A stretch of DNA of 64,000 nucleotides, taken from NCBI GenBank assembly GCA_014529385.2, contig CM043950.1, positions 71,460,435 to 71,524,434 on the forward strand, in the 5' to 3' direction. Source of the stretch: Adiantum capillus-veneris (lineage: Eukaryota; Streptophyta; Polypodiopsida; Polypodiales; Pteridaceae). Made by a program: the position numbers and the translations under genes. Positions 42,588 through 54,192 of the stretch are shown here, piece by piece. The number at the start of each line of letters is the position of its first letter. The first letter of the stretch is position 1. The notes under the pieces were generated by a model. The model was not told where the DNA came from and ran no database searches. It saw nothing but the letters and a program-made list of their open reading frames with translations.

Positions 42588-44151
42588 CACAAACATGTTA
42601 GATAGGTGCTTCAAGAGGCAGCAAAGAAGCAACCATATCAGATTTCTACAAACGTAGCAAATTGGCAAAATTCAGATGACCAAAACATGCATGCCAAAGT
42701 TTTGCATTTGAAATAGCCCTTGAATTTTCAACAGCATTTGCAAAATTTTGTCCACACTTGTCATACAAAGTGAGCTTATACAGCCCATGGCACAAAAGGC
42801 CCGATGCAACAATTTCATCACCAAAACAGAGATCATGAACTGTACATCTATCATCCACAAATTTGACTACAAGTCTAGCAAGTGCGGATACAGACAAGAG
42901 ATTCTTCTTGATCCTAGGTACATAAAGTGCATCAACAAGTGTGAAGGAACAACCATTTTCAGCAATAAGCATAATCTTTCCAACTCCCTGAACTGGATAA
43001 GAGGCATTGTTTCCACAAGTGACTGAATTCCCATGAGGGACAGACTCGAGAGAGGTAAACAATTCACAGTAATGTGCTTTGTAGCGCCACTATCAAAATA
43101 CCACACATGTGAATCTGCAGTAACTGACAAGCATGCATCATGGACAGCAGGATTGTAAGTGCACTCTGCGCTAAAAGCCCATTCTACATCAACATCAGCA
43201 ATGGCTGCATTTGTAGTGGAACCTGCATTCGTAGTGGAACCACCCTCTTTCTTCTTAGCCTCTTTGGCCTTCAACTTAGGACACGACTTGATCAAGTGAT
43301 CATTAGCTTTACAATAATGGAAACTCATTTTTTTTTTCCCTTATCACCAGAATTTCCAGACGAATTGCTACTAGCAGAAGCATTAGGAACAGAGTTTTTT
43401 CCACTCTTAGCAGAACCATAAGAAGTGGTTGTATTGTTGTTACCATTCTCTGAGAATCAATAAAAGATTATTCAACTGTACGCTGCCTAGTCCTATTTTT
43501 TCTAGAAAGTGACTCTTGCAACAGCAATGTGCATATTGCATCAAACTTGACAACTTCAGGATTTCTTTGGGTCATAAGTCTCCAAGTACTAGCAAAAGTC
43601 TGTTAAGAATCTGATAAGGCATCAAGAACAGTCTACACAACGGAACTGTCTGAAATGACTTCACCAACAGAAATAAGTTGCTCATTGATATCCTTGACAC
43701 TGGCAAGGAAAGTGTCCATATCATCTTCCTCATGCATAATCTTTGACTCAGTCTCTTTACGCAACAAAGCAATTTTAGCCTTATTGCGACTTGCATAGAG
43801 ACCAACCAAAATATCCCAAGCCTGTTTTGCAAATTTTGTTGAACGGATGTGAGGAACAATGGTGTGCTTCACAGACAACGCAATCAATGCATGAGCCTGC
43901 GCATCCTTTGCATCCCAATGAGCTTGTTCTGCCATAGGCAAAACAGAAATCCTTGCAGCAAGACCTGCAACATCCTCAACATTGCCTACATCCTCAGAAC
44001 TAGAACGTACATCAATGCCCTGCACAATATTCTAGACTCCCTTCAACACAAGAACGTGTTGCATCATATAATCCCACATAGGGTAATTGTCCCCATCTAA
44101 CCTATCCCTAGCAGCAAACATATTGAAGACATCTGTGTTGTTTTCAACCAT
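42588..44151 (-). pseudogene. Copia element 1: gag, protease and pre-integrase region, decayed
   Basis: The start at 44151 gives MVENNTDVFNMFAARDRLDG, the usual start of a copia Gag, followed by a TAG at 44032 in place of a Trp codon and a long Gag segment to about 43630 (AWDILVGLYASRNKAKIALLRKE). The zinc knuckle near 43320 has lost its first Cys (FHYCKANDHLIKSC). The protease motif DSGATKHIT at about 43090 is intact. The GAG-pre-integrase motif (LWHACFGHLNFANLL) is at about 42670. At least two frameshifts are present. Reading continues downstream into 41802 after the inverted-repeat element. Confidence 0.86.
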
Positions 44152-44411
44152 GGTAAATGTTGCACATGATGTGAAAGCTGCCCGAAAATAGGAGAAACGG
44201 AGCATGAACAACACGTGCTATATAGCACAAACTGTAGAAGACTATAAGGTACCTGCTATGCAGAAATTGGCACTGATAAAAATTTTACACAAAATGATAA
44301 AATTGTCTATGCAGACCTGCCTATAGTGGAAATGGAGGCCAAAATGACCCCGAGAAAGTGAGCAGGCGTGTGTTGGAGCAGCTGGCGACTAAGCTCGGGA
44401 GGACGTAACCT

Positions 44412-44423
44412 CCTCTGATACCA
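44412..44423 (-). other. Primer binding site, initiator-Met type
   Basis: On the minus strand TGGTATCAGAGG lies two bases after the LTR. It matches the usual plant copia PBS complementary to initiator tRNA-Met. Confidence 0.88.
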
Positions 44424-44425
44424 AA

Positions 44426-44638
44426 TGTTGGAATTAGGGTTGCAGAGAAACACACACATCTTGGAGAAGATGAAGGAAGCTCAAGGCACACAATAGAGAG
44501 TGTGTTACCTGGTGTGCAGTGGAAAGATAGATATCCCTAGAGTTATGGGTGTATATACAATGCTCGGGGGAAAAAACCTCCTAAAAAGGGGAAAAATGCC
44601 CCGACGGTCCTAGTGTGTTCACACACATCACTACCACA
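44426..44638 (-). repeat. 5' LTR of copia element 1
   Basis: A short LTR of about 213 bp. On the plus strand it runs from TGTTGGAATTAGGG to CTACCACA. The outer end is set by the TG/CA rule and the abrupt switch to another copia coding sequence at 44639. The matching 3' LTR is missing. Confidence 0.7.
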
Positions 44639-45985
44639 TGTATATGGTAACAAAAAGATCTATGATTGGTTGTAGAGTGATGATTGTTTCTTCTTTTTTA
44701 TCTGGGAAAACACTCCAAAAACCAAGTGAGAAACAAAATCCAGTAATTGAATTTCTAGAATCACAATCCCCTACCCAATAAGAGTCATAATACCCACTAA
44801 GAGTATTTGTGCCAACACCAAAGAAAATGCAATGGCCCAAAGTACCTTTGATGTACTGTAGAACACAAATACCTGGTTCCAATGAGATTCCCTTGGTTGG
44901 TTGGAAAACCTGCTTTAAGGCACCTCCTACAAAAGAAGTATCTAGACTAGTATTACACAAGAAAATTAAGCTTTCCAAAAGTTTTTTTGTACTTTTTTTG
45001 ATGTCGACTAAGGGACAATAATCTTCCATGGAGAGTTTTGCATTTACCTCCATTGGAGTGCTCAAAGGTTTGCAATGTATCATGCCAAAAGTTTGTTCAG
45101 AGATGAAGATGCCTTTTGAGGATTCCCAAACCTCAATCCCCAAAAGATAATGCAACAAACCCAAGTATGTCATTTCAACTTCAAAGCTCAAATTCTTGCG
45201 AGTTTGTTGGATGAGCTCTTTGTGATCACTTGTGATTATCACGTCATTGACATACAAGATAAATTATGGCTTGTTTTACATTCTCTAAGAACATATAAAT
45301 TTGCATCAGAAGCACTTCTTCTAAAGCCAAGTATTTTGAAAAACTTATCAATTCTGACACCATGCTCTTGGTGACTGTTTCAGGCCGTATAAAGCCTTCT
45401 TCAATCTGCAAATCTTTTGTTTTGAATGAGGAAAATCAAACCCTGGTGGTTTCTCAATATACACTTCCTCCTTGAGAAGTCCATTCAAAAATGTAGATAC
45501 AACATCCATTCGGTATACAACCCACAAATAGATAGCAGTAAGAGTGAGTACAAGACAAATAATGGTCATTCGAGTTGTGGGAGCGAAGGTCTCACTAACA
45601 TCAAACCCTTCGACTTGAGAGAAACTTTGTGCTACTAACCTTGTTTTGTACTTTTGCAAAGACCCATCAACTTTATGCTTGAGCTTGTACACCCATTTGG
45701 TGCCAATGAATTTCTTCTTTGGAGGCCGATCTACTACTTCCCAAGTGTCATTGTTTGTGATGCTATCGTACTCTGACTGCATCACTTACTTCCATTTTGG
45801 ATCAGCCATGGCCTCGTCGATGGAGGCTGTCTCCTTCATAGATCCCACAATTTTTGTCATAAGATCCATGTTGATGATGTTTTTGGAGGCTATTCTTTGC
45901 TCCTCTAATGTGTTTGACCATCGCAAACCCCCCTTGTCATAATAATCAATATCTAATTCTCCTAAATGATTTTCTCATGTTAAAC
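44639..45985 (-). pseudogene. Older copia element: reverse transcriptase and RNase H
   Basis: The minus strand from about 45960 has the pre-RT linker, then RT at 45785-45348 (NDTWEVVDRPPKKKFIGTKW, ETFAPTTRMT, KALYGLKQSPRAW). A frameshift leads to 45257-44639 (MYVNDVIITSD, where YVDD reads YVND; TYLGLLHYLLGIEV; GYYDSYWVGD of RNase H). The catalytic Asp change and the cut-off RNase H show it is dead. Copia element 1's LTR starts where this ends, so element 1 appears to have inserted into it. It probably belongs to the same old element as 47427-48554 and 51019-54150. Confidence 0.85.
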
Positions 45986-47094
45986 TCATCATTTAATATG
46001 GGGAAGTGCAAGGGGAGAAAAAGCTAGAATATTGCTTAAGCTAGCAGACCGGCCACAGTAGGGATCCAAAGGGGGGGCCATCTGCAAAAGAGCCATGTGC
46101 AACAATGGGCTAAAAAGACCCTAAGGTTCAGCCCATTAAGACTTCCAAAATGCTAAGGTTCCAAAAATCAAAGGTTGTGTTTAAAGGTCAACCTTAAGGG
46201 AATTGGATGCTTTGTGTGTGTACAAAACGGTCTTTGCAATCCCTACTTGGGAGGGGGCGAGCCTTGCATGTAGGGGATGAGAGAGAAATCCACACACACA
46301 CACACACAGAAGCTCCCTTTACACAACGGGAATGAGGGACACATGTCAGCTCCCTAGGCCAGATGCCCACAAGGTGTACCCAATTCTTATTGGATGGCCT
46401 TGGAGGTGGACAAATGAGAATTAGGCTAGAGTAAATCTAGTTTAATTAATTTAAAAACACTTAATAAAAAGAAACAATGAAAATTAAGTCTCCTGGATGA
46501 CTATTGGATAGTCTCCCAAGGGGTCCAATGAGCATTCAACAGCCCAATGGCTTGCCTGATTCCTATTGGCTAGGAGGCAAAGGGGTCCAATGAGAGTTTA
46601 GTTGAATTATTAAATTACATAAAGCTCTCACAAAAGGGGAAAGGGGGACACATGTCAGAAGGCTATCACTTATGCTGCTTAATTGTCATTGGCTAGCCCT
46701 AGGGAGGTCCAATGGGAGGACAGCAAGAGCAAATAGCAAGAGGGGTCGCCCAAAGGAGAGAGGGGGATGATTTTTGCAAGGCATTATCACACACAAACTC
46801 ACACAATCTCATGTGTGAAGAAAAGAAGACTATCTCTTCCCAAGATTTAATGGAGAGCTCATCACCTACTCCAAGCTTGTGAGATAGAAGCCTACATCGA
46901 CACACTCTTGGTATGTGGATGCAAATCCAACCAAGAGCCAAGCTTCAATGCATGATCATCTCCTCTACCAAGCTAATTACTAAGCTAAGCTATGATAATA
47001 TGAGTGATTATGTGAGGAGATGTACATCTTTCTCGTAAGATACTCCTTCTTCCTCTCAATCTACTCTCATACCCTGCTAGCTCTCACCATCTTC
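45986..47094. other. Non-coding insert with repeated ATTGG/CCAAT units
   Basis: It separates the integrase and RT parts of the old copia element. Four units of about 30 bp with ATTGG at one end and GTCCAATG or a variant at the other lie at 46389, 46503, 46567 and 46688. GGGACACATGTCAG occurs near 46335 and 46646, and a (CA)n run at 46292-46309. No TG/CA boundary or target duplication could be fixed. Confidence 0.55.
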
Positions 47095-47438
47095 GAATTC
47101 TCATTTGGAATCTATTCTAATGAAATGCCCACTATGTTCATGCTAATTTCCTCTAAACATAAGTTTTTAGGCCATTAAATGTTACACCCATCCTCTCCAT
47201 GAAGATAAAACTTGAGGATTTTAGCATCAAAAATTTTCATGCTATCTAACTAGGTGTTATTCTTTTTGTTGCTCTCTCTACCCAAGTAGTCTTGTAATTC
47301 TCATTTGGAATCTATTCTAATGAAATGCCCACTATGTTCATGCTAATTTCCTCTAAACATAAGTTTTTAGGCCATTAAATGTTACACCCATCCTCTCCAT
47401 GAAGATAATGAACTTGAGGGTTTTTAGCATCAAAAATT
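47095..47438. repeat. Direct duplication of about 144 bp, 201 bp apart
   Basis: 47095-47238 and 47296-47438 are nearly identical (both begin AATTCTCATTTGGAATCTAT). The second copy is collinear with the copia linker coding sequence, and the first adjoins the non-coding insert. Confidence 0.93.
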
Positions 47439-48554
47439 TGTTGAGCCCACTTAGGTAGTGGTTTTCCTTGTGATGCTGCAAACAGGTTGGATAGATTTAT
47501 TTGAGTTGTCATCCTCAGAAAACTCCTCCTTCTGAAGTTTTACCTAAATTTGGTCTAGCACATGGTGAGTTATTTCTTAATCTGATGAGAAAGTGGATGA
47601 ACCTGGTTTCTCCATCGCATGTGGCCCTTCTTCAAATACCACATCCCGACTGGTTTCTCCATCACATATGGCCCTTCTTCAAATACCACATCCCGATTGG
47701 TGAGTATTTTCTTTGCCTCTAGATCATAGAGTCTATATGCCTTAGACTCCTCATTGTATCTGAGAAATACGCAATTCTTGGTTTTGGATTCTAACTTTGT
47801 TCTTTGTGAATCAAGAGTATGCGCATAATAAAAACACCCAAATGTTTTGAAATGTAAGACTGAATGTTCTAACCAGAATATACTTTTGAGGCGTTTTTTC
47901 TTTCCAAGCCTTTGTGTAGCTTTGATTGAGAATGTACACTGTTGTACTTACTACTTTGGTCCAAAAGGAATTTGGCATCTTCTTGGCTTTGAGCATGTAC
48001 CTTACCACTTCTACCACCGTCTAATTGTGATGCTCCACAACTCCATTCTGTTGTGGTGTGTAAGCTGTAGAAAGGTGAAGTTTTATGCCATGCTCGTGCA
48101 GTAGTTGTTGAATTCATTTGAGATAAATTCTCCTCGTCAACCTGTGCAACGCTTCTTCAACTTCTTTCTTGTTACATTTTCTACAATCCTTTGCCACTTT
48201 ATAAACTTTCCAAAAGCTTTAGACTTCTCACACATATAATACACCCACGTCTTTCTACTAAAGTTGTCACCTAACAACAAAACTTATAGAAAGATCCACC
48301 CAAAGCGGACATAGACATTTTACCACAATGATTCACATCAACCAACTCTAGAGGATACTGAGCTCGATTACTACTCTCTTGTGGAAATGCATTTCTTTAT
48401 TGCTTGCCCATCATGCAAGCCTCACATAATTCATTCATATATGATATTTGAGGCATGTGTGCCACCATCCCAAACTTTTGCATCTCTTCTAGCACATCAA
48501 TGCGTAAGTGACCAAATCTCTTATGTTGATAGCCGTTTTTCGGCTCTTTGTAAT
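47427..48554 (-). pseudogene. Older copia element: pre-integrase and integrase
   Basis: From 48554 the minus strand reads in broken frames: a pre-integrase zinc motif (HKRFGHLRIDVLEEMQK, then NELCEACMMGKQ), the integrase core (TWVYIMCEKSKAFGKF, a GGEF-type D-D-E segment near 48115, MPNSFWTKVV) and the C-terminal part (VFLRYNEESKAYRLYDLEA, NRDVVFEEGP), ending near PKWAQQIFDAKN. It is severely frameshifted. Upstream coding resumes beyond the solo LTR at 51019. Confidence 0.82.
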
Positions 48555-50236
48555 TGCCACAGTGAGTTACCTCACCCTACCAAAATCACCCAAACACTGT
48601 GGCTATCCCTACCATTTCACTGTACATAGGCGTGCGTGAGTCACGGGACTTTTCCCATATCTTCTTAAAAAAACCCTCAATTAGCTAGTCATTGGGCTAG
48701 TTGAGCCAAAAAAATAATAAATAAATAAATAAATAAGTATATTATGGCCCATGCATATGTAAATATTTCTTTGTATATAGGACCTAAATAAAAGATTTTT
48801 TTCATAATTATTTTGATATTTATTTAAATATTTCTACCTAGGTGTGTGTTATTTATGCTCTGTACATTGCCTCACCATTACCACAATTTTTCTTACCATT
48901 TTTCATACTCTTTATTCCATATAGAAATATTTTCATGTAAGCTTCTCTTATATTTGGTGTAACTCCACCCCAACAAAAATCCAAAAAAACTAGTTTTATT
49001 TATGTGTATATTTTTTCACTATTGTGATTTTTCCTTCCTACATCTATTTTGTTTTTTTTTCTAAAAAATTAGAACACCAAAAATATTTATCTTTTTATGG
49101 TAGCCTCATAATGAGAGAGATTTCTTTTGACCCCTTTATATTTTTTCCACTAATATTATTTATATTTGACATGTACATATTTTTAGACCCCTCAATATTT
49201 GATTTTCTTAGTTGTACTATTCACTTATATCATAATCTCAACAATATCTTCAATTATAGACCTACCAAATAAGGTCAAGGGTAGGTGGCATGCATACATG
49301 CACTATGGAGGGCTCACTCTTGGAGGTATTCAAAAGAATCATCCAAAGAAGGACCCCACAAGGACCTTGTGCAGTGGAAAAAAACGGTCTGTTTTGCTGA
49401 ATTTTTAAAGTTCACTTGCTCTCCGAATTTGAAAAGGTGATACAAACAAAAGTTGTAGCTCGTGGGCTGAACTTTTGCCTCAAATGTTTTCATATTTTTT
49501 TGAGCTACGAGCTGTGAGCTATGATTTTATTAGTGGACCCCAGTTTTCCCATGCTATGCAGCCACACTCTCTCTTCCACTTTATCATTTTCCTCTTTCAC
49601 ACACACTTCTCCACTCATCATCCCCATCTCTCTCACCACTCCTCTCTGCACACTACTCACCTTCTCCTCAACCTTGAAGAATAAGAGAAACCATGGTGAA
49701 CTCATACCTCCCACACACAATTCCATTCCAAAATTGACCACCTAGTCTCATTTTTCCTCCTCCAAATTACCCATATCTATCAAAAAAACCACAAAATTCA
49801 GCCTCTTCTCTTAAAAGACAGCATCATGGTGGTTGATTACTCAGCTTCAATTACCTTGTCTCTCAAGGAAGGTCAAGAGTGGAGAAAAAATGTACCGTCA
49901 AAGCTAGTGGATTGTCAACAAGCGTCAAAATCGGCCCTACTCAAGACACTTGGAGCATCAACCTTGTAAGAAATCCACCTTTTCTTACCTCTTAAGAGTT
50001 TTTCTTCCTTATTTGTATCCTACATGGATACTCCCATTGTAAATATCCAATTCCATTTGTAAATTAATACTAACTCTACTAACACTAACCCACTATGAAA
50101 AGTCCTATCACCTCCATTTCTCTCCTCTCTCTTTCCCCACCAACTTCTTGATAATTCCAAGCAAAAGAAATTAGATAAATTGCTGAAAATCTAACCCAAC
50201 CATGGTTAGAGGAGTACCCCTAGCCTTCAAAATTGC

Positions 50237-50244
50237 TATAAAAG
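50237..50244 (+). promoter_or_regulatory. TATA box of the solo LTR
   Basis: TATAAAAG, about 1.68 kb into the LTR and upstream of the CT run, in the expected promoter position. Confidence 0.6.
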
Positions 50245-50672
50245 GAGGGTGTAGCTAGCACAAAAGGGGGTGGATTTGGACTAAGCTTGGATACTTTGTC
50301 TGCCTTCCAACGTGAAGTAATGGACAAGAATGATGCGTAAGTGTCTTGGTGTTTTTTGTTAAGTTCTTGATAGCTTGTCTCTGGTGTTGTCGTCAATCTA
50401 GCCATAAATCCCACATACTGTAAGAGGGCGACAGGGTGGAGAGGACTCCCCTGGCCTTAAGACAGTGATTGGGGTGGCTTTTCTTGTGATGTGTTGTGGT
50501 GAAATTTACGCAAGCTATGTTGAACAAATACTAATTTCACTTTGATTTGTCATGACAGATTTGTAAGAAGGTATTAATGCAACAAGCACCCCCTCCTCCT
50601 TTCTCTCTCTTTCTTAAATATATAGTTGTGTTTGCTTGATCATTGCCAATACGTTTCAAAGCAGCCCGAGCA

Positions 50673-50675
<3 letters not shown>

Positions 50676-50747
<72 letters not shown>
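50676..50747. repeat. (CT)n microsatellite in solo LTR
   Basis: About 36 CT dinucleotides between the TATA box and the LTR end. Confidence 0.97.
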
Positions 50748-50750
<3 letters not shown>

Positions 50751-51018
50751 TTTTAGTGTGTGAGAGTGTTCCATTGGTGTTAGGGTTAGTGTAAATTCCT
50801 TGCTTGTTTGTGGGTTGCTCTAACAATTCTCCTCTTTTGCGTCCTAGTTCGCTCTTAAACTAGGTGGTGCCCCTTGTGTAGTTGGGATTTGGCTGTGGGT
50901 TTGTTGTTTTGGTTTGTGTTGTGTTGTGCCCCAGCCCCATTGAGTAGCACGGGAGCCTTGAAGGGTGTCTAAAGGTTGCTCTTCTTGTTGCCCACCCCGG
51001 ACCGCCTCAATGTCATAA

Positions 51019-51736
51019 TTGAGTTGTACCTTTTTTTGTAGTGATCGTAAGTGCAAAAAGTTTGTAAAGGTTGTTGCACCTTATGCCCTTTCCCATTGGA
51101 TTGCCTTTAGAATCCAAGATTTTTGCTCCACTTTTCCTGAAATGGACTTCAAGATCACGATCACAACACTGGAGAGACATATAACACATCAAAGAGCTCT
51201 TTAGTTTCACCTGTAGCTACTAAAAAAATAAATTGTCCAAGACCCTTCGGTTGGACATTTGGCATTTTTCCAACAATTACACTGATGGGTTCCAGTAGAG
51301 GCTTCCAAGAACTATACCAGTCTTTCTTACTACTCATATGTTGGGATGCACCACTATCTAGAATGCAAGAACCATCAACAAGCAGAGTTTGTGATGATGA
51401 GCATACCTCTTTGATGGCGGCCCATAGTTCAAGGTTTGTCTCAATATTGTTGGCGGATTATCTTTCCTTCCAAGAAGCTTTCATGGTGCCATTCTTCTCA
51501 TCTGCTTTCTTCTTTCTGCAATCTTTAGCAACATGACTCTTCTTGTCATAGTTAAAACAACTACTTGAAATTTTTCTCTTCTTGGGCTTCTTCTTAGAGG
51601 CATTTGACGTAGTCCCCTTGCCTTTTGCACAGACTGTCAAGGCAGCATCACCTCCACCATCCCTGGTCCTGAGTTACAACTCCTCTTCTAGAAACATTGC
51701 ACTCAGTTCTTCAGACATAACAAGGGTTGCATGAAC
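51019..51736 (-). pseudogene. Older copia element: gag C-terminus and protease
   Basis: From 51736 the minus strand reads Gag (MSEELSAMFLEEELQLR), a Lys-rich region, a damaged zinc knuckle (CFNYDKKSHVAKDC, second Cys changed to Tyr), the protease motif ILDSGASQHMS at about 51350, and a C-terminal segment (DLEVHFRKSGAKILDSKGN) up to the solo LTR. Gag is continuous with 53594-54150 once the 51737-53588 insert is removed. Confidence 0.85.
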
Positions 51737-53588
51737 TATAAGGTTTGATTAATTAAGGTGGAAAAGGGTTAGTTGCATTCATGGTAGTGAGAGTTTCATA
51801 ATAATTAAAAGCAAAAAATTTAGAGAGAGAGAGAGAGAAAGCACTCAATGAAAAATAGACTCGCTTAATTGATTAGGATGAAAAGAGAAGAAATACAAAC
51901 TAAGCAATATGGCCTTATATAGGCTCAGAGTGGAAATGTGGTATTTAATTCTAGAAAGTGATTTCCATCACATGTGAGAGAAGGGTAAAATATCATGTGT
52001 TATTTAATGCTAGAAAGTGATTTCCATCACATGTGGGAGAAGTGTCAAATAGCATATGGCTATAGTGAATATCATGTGACTATAAAGAAGCATATAATTA
52101 GGGAATTCTATGTAGTGGGATACATACATGCACATAATGGTGTATGGTTGGTATGCTTGGCTTTAGGGGTTGGTCACACATCGAGTGTAAACTAAATGGC
52201 TTACCCCAACAAACGTCCCCATAAGCTAAAGCTTACACAAAGTGCATGGATTCTAAACACGGTTCATATGGGTTACTTAGGGTAACTACATATGGCTCAT
52301 AAGGTGGAATTTTATGCAAGAGAAGGTAGGTCTTACCTCCAAACTTTGGGTTTGGGCAGTGTCTAAAACCCATTACAATGCATCCCCATGATAGATAGTG
52401 TTGACTTTCCCTGATTTTTTTTTCTTCTTCTTCTTCCACAATGTGTACTTTATCTTTGGAATCTTTACGATTCTTTTGGTTCTTAGCATTCAAGGTTCGT
52501 GTCATGGCTTCCCCCAAGCCGGTTGGTGGTTTTACGATGCTCCAAAGATTTTTCTTCATGAGCACTCCTTTGACCTTTTTTTGCTAGGTGTGAAATCTGA
52601 CATTGTTGAACTTATTAATGTTTTTGGTGGACATCGCATTGGCCTCTTTTAGGCCATGTGCCTCAAAAGGGGAGGGTCCCATGTGGCCTTTGATGGCTCA
52701 TTGACTTCAATACCCCTTTCAAAAGAGTATAGACACACACACACATTTGATTAATTGGCAGTGAGAATAAAATAAAAATCATGCAAGATTAATCAAGGCC
52801 ATTGCTTGGTACTTGCCTTAAACAGAGCATGAGTACATTCATCCAACAAACTCTTGATGGAGGGCTTCACATGCACGTGTGTTTATATATATATGCACCG
52901 ATTGTTATCAAGAAAGTCAAAGGACTAGTAAAAGAAGAGAAAAACACACAACTAGCACTCAATTCAATTATTGGTAATCATCGGTGAGGGTAGTGGCCGT
53001 GTAGATTTTCCCAAACCCAATGATGAAGATGACTAGAATTGAGTTATACTAATCTTATCCTAAAAGAAGTATGAATCTATTTAGTGCTTAGAGAGAGAGA
53101 GCACTAAACCTAGCTTAGGTATCTAATTAACATAATTAGGAAATACTAATTACTTAGAAGCTTTGTTACCACTTTGTAAGGTTTGATTAATCAACGTGGA
53201 AAAGGGTTAGTTGCATTCATGGTAGTAAGAATTTCATAATAAATAGGAGCAAACATATTGGAGAGAGAGAGAGAGAGAGCACTTAATGAAAATAAACTCG
53301 CTTGATTGATTAGGATAAATAGAGTAAAAATACAAGCTAAGCAATATGACCTTATATAGGCTCAAGTGGAAAGATGGAATTTAATGCTAGAAAGTGATTT
53401 CCATCACATTGTGGGAGAAGGGTCAAATATCATGTGGCTATAGTGAATAGCATGTGACTGTAAAGAAGCATATAATTAGGAAATTCTATGTAGTGGGATG
53501 CATACATGCATATAATGGTGCATGGTTGATATGCTTGGCTTTAGGTTTGGTCTCGCATCAAGTGTAAATTAAACAACTTACCCCAACA
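51737..53588 (-). mobile_element. Small copia deletion derivative (1.85 kb) inserted in gag
   Basis: LTR-like direct repeats 51737-52211 and 53175-53588. On the minus strand they start TGTTGGGGTAAG and end CTTACA (mutated to CTTATA in the left copy). A degenerate initiator-Met PBS (TGGTAACAAAGC, minus strand) lies at about 53161-53172. Flanks TGAAC and GGAAC fit a 5-bp target duplication with one change. Only a remnant of gag is inside, so it depended on other copia elements. The left LTR has a 60-bp internal duplication (CTAGAAAGTGATTTCCATCA twice). Confidence 0.82.
52233..52650 (-). pseudogene. Copia gag N-terminal remnant
   Basis: The minus strand shows the N-terminal copia Gag pattern KFNNVRF...KVKGVLMKKNLWSIV (about 52620-52530), then a non-conserved, Glu/Lys-rich tail to 52233. 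It is the only recognisable protein sequence in the 1.85-kb element. Confidence 0.6.
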
Positions 53589-53593
53589 GGAAC

Positions 53594-54150
53594 CTGGGTG
53601 TTGAGTGCCATAACAAGACTATTATATCTCGTTGGAAGTATCAAATGCAGCACCGAGCTAAATCTTTTGAGGAAAAAGCCACACCATTAGTAACCAATTG
53701 ATCTTGGAGATCCTTAATCCGCTTGATAAAGGCCTCCACCTTCTCTCTTTCAGGAAGTTTCTCAGTAACAAGATGATTTTCTAGATTTTGAATTCTAGTG
53801 TGATTGTGTGCCTCATATTGGAGAGCCAATATGTTCCAAGCTTCATGTGCTTTAGTGGCATGCTGAATCAAACTGTTCTAGGCACGTAGAAGAGTAGTAT
53901 GCGTGGGAATTACAATGCTTGGATTTTTTGGATCATTCGTTGCCATGGGCTTCCGGTTTGCACCATTTGGCTGGCGCACCGTATCCAACAATTTATATGA
54001 ATCTAGAATTACAAAAAAATTTAATTTTCACAATGTGTAGTTGGTGCCATCAATATTTCCTTCGGTGAAGGCTGGTGGACAAATGTGAAGCGGAGTAGCA
54101 CCCACTTGAAGACGCCAAAATAATTGATTTTCAAAGTAATACGAGTACCT
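53594..54150 (-). pseudogene. Older copia element: gag N-terminus
   Basis: The minus-strand copia Gag has a DGTNYTL segment near 54030, LDTVRQPNGANRKPMATNDPKN near 53960, then TKAHEAWNILALQYEAHN (53850) and FIKRIKDLQDQLVTNG. Stops are scattered, for example TAG at 53880. The exact start was not fixed. It continues at 51736 beyond the small inserted element. Confidence 0.8.
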
Positions 54151-54180
54151 CTCCTAATTTTTTATCTATGATCACCTAGT

Positions 54181-54192
54181 GTTGTGATACCA
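54181..54192 (-). other. Primer binding site, initiator-Met type
   Basis: TGGTATCACAAC on the minus strand, directly next to the LTR at 54193. Confidence 0.82.

Larger units (their letters stand above)
48555..51014 (+). mobile_element. Solo LTR, 2.46 kb, Tat-like
   Basis: TGCCACAG...CAATGTCA flanked by TAAT on both sides (48551-48554 and 51015-51018). Removing it restores the copia pre-integrase reading apart from one frameshift, which confirms an insertion. It has a TATAAAAG box at 50237, a (CT)n run at 50676-50747 and the U5 motif GGTGGTGCCCC at 50863-50873, in the same order as in the other Tat LTRs, so it is oriented plus. No PBS or internal region is present, which fits loss of the element by recombination between LTRs. 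Confidence 0.78.
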
